A stretch of 16,621 bases of DNA. Source: an uncultured Geobacteraceae bacterium (GTDB taxonomy: Bacteria; Desulfobacterota; Desulfuromonadia; Desulfuromonadales; Geopsychrobacteraceae). Of the stretch, positions 12,566 through 16,621 are shown in pieces. The DNA is taken from NCBI GenBank assembly GCA_937958075.1, contig CALFFB010000178.1, forward strand, positions 1 to 16,621, given 5' to 3'. A program made the translations under genes and the position numbers. Position 1 is the first letter of the stretch; the number at the start of each line of letters is the position of its first letter. The notes below the pieces were generated by a model. The model saw only the letters and a program-made list of their open reading frames with translations. It was not told where the DNA came from and did no database searches.

Positions 12566-14056
12566 TTACCGCTCCCCCTCGATTTTGCGCATATCCTCCG
12601 GGTGTTTGTCGCGCATGGCGCCACTGGCCGTTAAATGCAGCCAGATCAGGCAGACCAGCGACAGCAAAAACATGAACATCCAGCTGCTGGTCCACAATCC
12701 GGTCCATTCGAGGAGATAGCCGAAGATAATCGGACAGAAAAACCCGCCCAGACCGCCGAGGACGCCGACCATGCCGCCGACAACTCCAACCTCATCGGGA
12801 AAATAATCGGGGATCAGTTTATAAACCGCTGCCTTGCCGATCCCCCAGATGCTCCCCAGAACAATGACCAGGATGGCGAAAATCCAGACGTTCGCCTGAA
12901 AAAAGATGCGCGTAACCCCTTTGGCCAGCAGCTCTTTTTTCTGTACGTGCTGGCCGACAGAAACCACCGGCTCCTGCCAGGCCTGCTTGGTGGGCAGGAT
13001 CAGCAGACGATCATCATAGTTGACAATGGCGGGTTTGCCGCGCAGCGTATATTCCTTTGTGTCAATGACAATGTGCTCCGCGCTGACGGCGGTCACAACG
13101 CCGGCCCGTGCCGCCATGATGCCGCGCCCCGGTGAGTAGATCTCCATCTTCGGTACCACCAGCATCAAACTGATGAGCACCGAGGTTCCCAGCACCCAGT
13201 ACATGATCATGCGCCCGCCGAAGACATCCGACAGCCAGCCACCCAAAGCCCGAATCACCCCCGACGGCAGGCTGAAAGCCGAAGCGAAGAGACCGGCGGT
13301 GACCAGGGGCAGATAGTAGACATTGACGAAATAGGGCACCAGCCACTGGGCAAAGGCGACAAAACAACCGAACACCAGAAAGTAGTAGAGGCCGAACCGC
13401 CAGACGCGAACATCCCTTAAGGGTTTGAGCATGGCGGTGAAGGTTTTTGTCGAGGACGCCGGTTTCTTGTTGTCCGCCAGCAGAAAAAACAGCACCCCCA
13501 TGGCCGCCAGCATCAGGGCGTAGTATACGGGCAGCTGGCGCCAGCCTTCGAGATAGGTGCCCTGCTGGGTCAAGCGATTGAGCAGGGTCGGCGCCAGCAG
13601 AGTGGTCAGGGCGGCACCGGCGTTGCCGGCACCAAAGATACCCAGGGCCGTGCCCTGCCGGGCGCGGGGATACCAGACGGAGGTAAAGGCGATACCGATG
13701 GAAAAACTGACGCCGGCCAGACCAAAACCGAAGCTGCACAGGGCAAAGGTGAGAAAGCTGTCCGCCCTGGACAGCAGAAACATGGGAACCGCACACACCA
13801 GCAGCAGGGTCCCGTAAACCGGCTTGCCCCCGAATTTATCCGTCAGCATACCGGCGGGCAGGCGGAAGATCGAGCCGGTGAGCACCGGAATCCCCATCAG
13901 CCAGCCGATCTCCACCGGACCCCAGTCAAACACCTGATTGTCCGCCAGAAAGGTCACCAGCACGCCATTGAACATCCAGGCCGCGAAGCAGACGGTAAAC
14001 GCCAGGGTATTGAGAAACAGAATCTTGTGTGAGGTTCGTGTCGCGACGTCCTGCAT
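12566..14056 (-). CDS. narK1: nitrate transporter, NarK1-like, with a soluble insertion
   Basis: 496 residues from the chosen start, a major facilitator with about 12 helices. Motifs are FRLPAGMLTDKFGGK after helix 2 (R65), IFGAGNAGAALT as the nitrate signature in helix 5, and SGVIRALGGWLSDVFGG (R269). The family role of the NarK1 type is proton-driven nitrate uptake. A hydrophilic stretch of about 80 residues (about 304-386), beta-strand-like and containing VVSVGQHVQKKELLAKGV, interrupts the membrane part before the helix at about 390. The first in-frame ATG (14062) directly abuts the AGGAGG ribosome site. The next ATG at 14056 is spaced six bases from it and is chosen. It follows narI by about 57 bp. 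A 183-bp gap with element B separates it from narK2. Confidence 0.92.
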   Translation of the reverse strand: MQDVATRTSHKILFLNTLAFTVCFAAWMFNGVLVTFLADNQVFDWGPVEIGWLMGIPVLTGSIFRLPAGMLTDKFGGKPVYGTLLLVCAVPMFLLSRADSFLTFALCSFGFGLAGVSFSIGIAFTSVWYPRARQGTALGIFGAGNAGAALTTLLAPTLLNRLTQQGTYLEGWRQLPVYYALMLAAMGVLFFLLADNKKPASSTKTFTAMLKPLRDVRVWRFGLYYFLVFGCFVAFAQWLVPYFVNVYYLPLVTAGLFASAFSLPSGVIRALGGWLSDVFGGRMIMYWVLGTSVLISLMLVVPKMEIYSPGRGIMAARAGVVTAVSAEHIVIDTKEYTLRGKPAIVNYDDRLLILPTKQAWQEPVVSVGQHVQKKELLAKGVTRIFFQANVWIFAILVIVLGSIWGIGKAAVYKLIPDYFPDEVGVVGGMVGVLGGLGGFFCPIIFGYLLEWTGLWTSSWMFMFLLSLVCLIWLHLTASGAMRDKHPEDMRKIEGER

Positions 14057-14113
14057 GCTCATCCTCCTTCCTGCACTACTCCTTCACTCCGGCTTCTTTG
14101 CCCTTCGGCAGGG

Positions 14114-14776
14114 TCAGCGATTGGAGACCACCAGCTGCCAGGGACGACTCAGATAGCCAAGGGGCACGCTGACCACATGCACCAGGCGCGAAAAGGGGAA
14201 CACCGCGATCAGCACGAAGGCATTGAAGGCGTGCAGCTTGACGACAAAGGGCATGGCCGCCAGGGTGCTGATATCGGGACTGAAGGCCACCAGCGAGCGC
14301 AGCCAGGGGGTCATGCCGTGGACGTACCAGAGACCGCCCCAGCGCAGACTCAAAGCGATCCATACGCCACTGGCCACCTGCACCAGCAACAACACCAGCA
14401 GCAGCCAGTCGACCTTGCTCGTCACCACCGCAACCCGCGGGCTGGCGGCACGCCGGATGATCAACAGCAGCACCGCCGCCACCGTCACCAGCCCGAGGGC
14501 GATACCGGTGGCTTCCAGCAGCAGCAGGCGCCCCGGCTCACCGAGCAGAGCGCCCCACATTGCCGGAAACAGGAACGCCAGCACATGGGCCAGCAGAATC
14601 AGCAGGATGGCGTAATGCCAGGGCACCGAACCCCAGAACAGGGCGCGGCTTTCAAGAAACTGCGACGATTGTGATGACCAGGAATAGCGATCGATGGCGT
14701 AGCGGTAGAAACCGACGGCCACGGCCAGGGCCACAGCCACATAGGGAAAGACGACGAACAGAATCAGATCGGTCAT
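14114..14776 (-). CDS. narI: respiratory nitrate reductase gamma subunit (cytochrome b)
   Basis: 220 residues with five membrane helices. Four heme-ligand histidines are in the expected places: H54 and H64 (WHYAILLILLAHV) in helix 2, H182 and H200 (KLHAFNAFVL, SRLVHVVSVPL) in helix 5, matching H56, H66, H187 and H205 of E. coli NarI. It oxidises quinol at the membrane and passes electrons through two b hemes to NarH. The C-terminus YLSRPWQLVVSNR is also typical. AAAGGAG lies seven bases before the ATG. The gap to narJ is 40 bp. Gene order H-J-I is canonical. Confidence 0.96.
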   Translation of the reverse strand: MTDLILFVVFPYVAVALAVAVGFYRYAIDRYSWSSQSSQFLESRALFWGSVPWHYAILLILLAHVLAFLFPAMWGALLGEPGRLLLLEATGIALGLVTVAAVLLLIIRRAASPRVAVVTSKVDWLLLVLLLVQVASGVWIALSLRWGGLWYVHGMTPWLRSLVAFSPDISTLAAMPFVVKLHAFNAFVLIAVFPFSRLVHVVSVPLGYLSRPWQLVVSNR

Positions 14777-14816
14777 GATACGACTCCTTTATCCGGAAAC
14801 TTCAATGCGCATAAAC

Positions 14817-15374
14817 CTAGGCTTCCACCCTGAGCACCTGCTCATCCGTTGTGCACAGGGTATCCAGCCAGCCATGCAAAGCGACGAGCATAGAGCGATA
14901 GGGGTGCTCCTCATTGTCCAGCGCATCCACCAGCTTACCCAGCGCCGGCAGCAGGGCATCGCTCACCAGTTCGGCACGGCACACAGGATCAGCGGTGAGC
15001 GCGGCAAACCCGAGCATCTCGCTGAAATGATCGGGCAGCTCATGCCCTGAATCGTAGCCATGCTGTCGGTACACCTCCTTGAGCTTGATCAAAAACAGGG
15101 TACGCTGCTGGCTCTCACCGCACAGCTGATAAGCGACATAAGGGTGACACAGGGGTTGCAGCTCAAAGGTCGCGGTAAAGGTTTCTTCCAGTTTTTCCGG
15201 CGCGCTTACCTCGACAAAAGTTCTGAACCGCTGCAGCTGTTCGGCGGCCTGCGGATCCTCCTGCAACAGCAACCGATAACAGGCGGATGCCGTTTCCGGG
15301 AGGCTGGTATCCGGATACCGGAAGAGCCGGGAGAAATGCCGTAGAATCTTTTGTTCGCTGGTGACAGATTTCAT
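14817..15374 (-). CDS. narJ: nitrate reductase assembly chaperone NarJ
   Basis: 185 residues, soluble and mostly helical. It shows the NarJ/TorD-family features: LRHFSRLFRYPD near the start, EKLEETFTATFELQPLCHPYVAYQL in the middle, and ELPDHFSEMLGFAAL further on. In the family it binds apo-NarG and enables molybdenum cofactor insertion before membrane attachment; it is not part of the final enzyme. GTG at 15380 opens a slightly longer frame, but ATG 15374 is preceded by AGGAGG with five-base spacing and overlaps the narH stop by one base (TAATG). Coupled translation from 15374 is therefore the better reading. Confidence 0.93.
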   Translation of the reverse strand: MKSVTSEQKILRHFSRLFRYPDTSLPETASACYRLLLQEDPQAAEQLQRFRTFVEVSAPEKLEETFTATFELQPLCHPYVAYQLCGESQQRTLFLIKLKEVYRQHGYDSGHELPDHFSEMLGFAALTADPVCRAELVSDALLPALGKLVDALDNEEHPYRSMLVALHGWLDTLCTTDEQVLRVEA

Positions 15375-16621
15375 TACCACCTCCTCTTCGGTGCCTTGCG
15401 GCTGCCGAATCCCATTTCCTGGCGGTGCTGTTCCGGCTCTTTCATGGCTGCTATCGCCTGTTCGCGCAGCAGAGGCGGTACGACAATGCGCTCCTTGATC
15501 CCGGCCTGGGTGGTCATGCGATACATCGCCTCAATCTGTTCGGCGCTGATCCCGGCGGCAGTGGCCGCGGCCGCGATCTCTGCATGGTCAAGATCACCAA
15601 CGCTCTGGTGGCGGCGCTGCAGGCGTACGGCGATGAGCTTGCGATACACCGCCTTGACTTCTTCTTCATTGCCGCCGGAGAACAAGCCGGCCAGATAGCG
15701 CAGGGGCAGTCGGGCATTCTCCAGGGTGGTGAAAAAATCAGCCGCCAGCTTCTGCCGCCCCTGCTCCTGCGCGGAGATGACCGGCAACAGCGGCGGCACG
15801 TAAAACAGCATGGGCAGGGTGCGGAATTCCGGATGCAGCGGCAGGGCGATTCCCCACTCTTTGACAAAGCGATAAACTGGCGATTTCTGAGCGGCGCTGA
15901 CCGTCTGCTCGGCGATGCCATCCTTTTTGGCCTGGCGTATAACCTGTGGATCATGAGGATCAAGGATCAGACTGCGCTGGGCGGCGGCCAGGTCGCCGTC
16001 ATCACTTTTCGCCACCTCCTCGATGCGGTCGGCGTCGTAGAGCAATACGCCCAGATAGCGGATCCGCCCGACGCAGGAATGAAAACAGGCCGGAGCCTCG
16101 CCCGCTTCCTGACGCGGATAGCAGAGGATGCACTTTTCCGACTTGCCGCTGGTCCAGCCGTAGTAGGTTTTCTTGTAGGGGCAGGCGGAAACGCACATGC
16201 GCCAGCCACGGCACTTGTCCTGGCTGATGAGGACAATGCCGTCCTCACCCCGTTTGTAGATAGCGCCCGAAGGGCAGGATGCGACACAGGCGGCATTGAG
16301 GCAGTGATTGCAGATGCGGGGCAGGTGAAAAAACACCATCTTTTCGATGGCGAACAGCTGCTGCTGTTCTTCCGCGCTCAGCTGCACCACACCGGGATCG
16401 TTGGCCGCGTAGATGGTTGATCCGGACAGGTCGTCATCCCAGTTGGGGCCGGCCTCGATCTTCATCGGCTTGCCGCTGACCATGGACACCGGGCGTGCCG
16501 TCGGCTGGTCGTCTCCCGCCGGGGCCGAGGTCAGATCGCCGTACTTGTAGGTAAAGGGCTCATAGTAATCGTCCATGGTCGGCAGATCGGGGTTATGGAA
16601 AATCTTGCCGATGGTGGCCAG
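15374..16621 (-). CDS. narH: respiratory nitrate reductase beta subunit (partial, 5' end outside window)
   Basis: 415 residues are visible. The frame is open to the window edge, and the first complete codons continue the NarH sequence (LATIGKIFHNPDLPTMDDYYEPF), so the ATG at 16576 is internal and about 85-90 N-terminal residues, with the first Cys cluster, are missing. Visible iron-sulfur motifs are CNHCLNAACVASCPSGAIYK, CRGWRMCVSACPYKK, CILCYPR and FHSCVGRIRYLG. The Trp in CRGWRMC replaces a cysteine, as in E. coli NarH, and marks the [3Fe-4S] cluster. NarH relays electrons from NarI hemes to the molybdenum centre of NarG at the cytoplasmic face. The stop overlaps the narJ start by one base. 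narG is expected just to the right of the window. Confidence 0.96.
   Translation of the reverse strand: MATIGKIFHNPDLPTMDDYYEPFTYKYGDLTSAPAGDDQPTARPVSMVSGKPMKIEAGPNWDDDLSGSTIYAANDPGVVQLSAEEQQQLFAIEKMVFFHLPRICNHCLNAACVASCPSGAIYKRGEDGIVLISQDKCRGWRMCVSACPYKKTYYGWTSGKSEKCILCYPRQEAGEAPACFHSCVGRIRYLGVLLYDADRIEEVAKSDDGDLAAAQRSLILDPHDPQVIRQAKKDGIAEQTVSAAQKSPVYRFVKEWGIALPLHPEFRTLPMLFYVPPLLPVISAQEQGRQKLAADFFTTLENARLPLRYLAGLFSGGNEEEVKAVYRKLIAVRLQRRHQSVGDLDHAEIAAAATAAGISAEQIEAMYRMTTQAGIKERIVVPPLLREQAIAAMKEPEQHRQEMGFGSRKAPKRRW

Noticed and set aside
1..16621. CRISPR arrays, tRNA or rRNA genes, prophage or transposon genes
   Set aside because: No regularly spaced repeats, tRNA-like cloverleaf ends or mobile-element proteins were seen on either strand.

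Overview
The window reads as chromosomal DNA of a Gram-negative anaerobic or facultative bacterium, most likely of the Desulfuromonadales/Geobacter-like lineage. This is inference from gene content: a membrane-bound Nar nitrate reductase, small Fe-S/hemerythrin-type proteins, a GspA/GspB pair and GC-rich coding with strong AAGGAG-type ribosome sites. No 16S rRNA or other marker is present to prove it. Nearly everything is transcribed leftward (minus strand); only the glycerate kinase and the hemolysin III-family gene run rightward.

Left part (1-5612): an ABC-F ATPase, a divergent MOFRL-type glycerate 2-kinase, then the convergent gspB-exeA pair (type II secretion assembly) read leftward. Middle (5613-8172): a 432-base gap holds a very strong candidate for a Fur-controlled small RNA (minus strand, about 120 nt, Fur box, TATAAT, two hairpins, perfect terminator), followed by a hemolysin III/PAQR-family membrane protein and a three-gene leftward operon (cysteine-containing DUF1858-like protein, a six-cysteine protein, hemerythrin). 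That operon is preceded by an HcpR/FNR-like box, so it looks like a nitrosative or redox stress unit. Next (8438-10172): a periplasmic disulfide cluster, made of an unrecognised cysteine-rich exported protein, a DsbB-like membrane oxidoreductase and a DsbA-like thioredoxin-fold protein.

Right part (10320-16621): a leftward nar operon, narH (cut by the window edge)-narJ-narI-narK1-narK2-PAS protein. narG is presumably just outside to the right. Two different nitrate/nitrite carriers feed the reductase, NarJ matures it, NarI carries electrons from quinol, and a free-standing PAS protein with a FixL-like histidine closes the operon.

The two most unusual items are non-coding. (1) The Fur-box small RNA at 5710-5831. 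(2) A pair of roughly 110-120 bp palindromic elements (7830-7940 and 12421-12541), each inside an intercistronic gap of an operon. They share a 53-bp core (47 of 53 identical) but are closed by long arms of unrelated sequence that nevertheless pair with each other. Each core contains two hairpins whose loops have the ANGGAN form typical of CsrA/RsmE sites.
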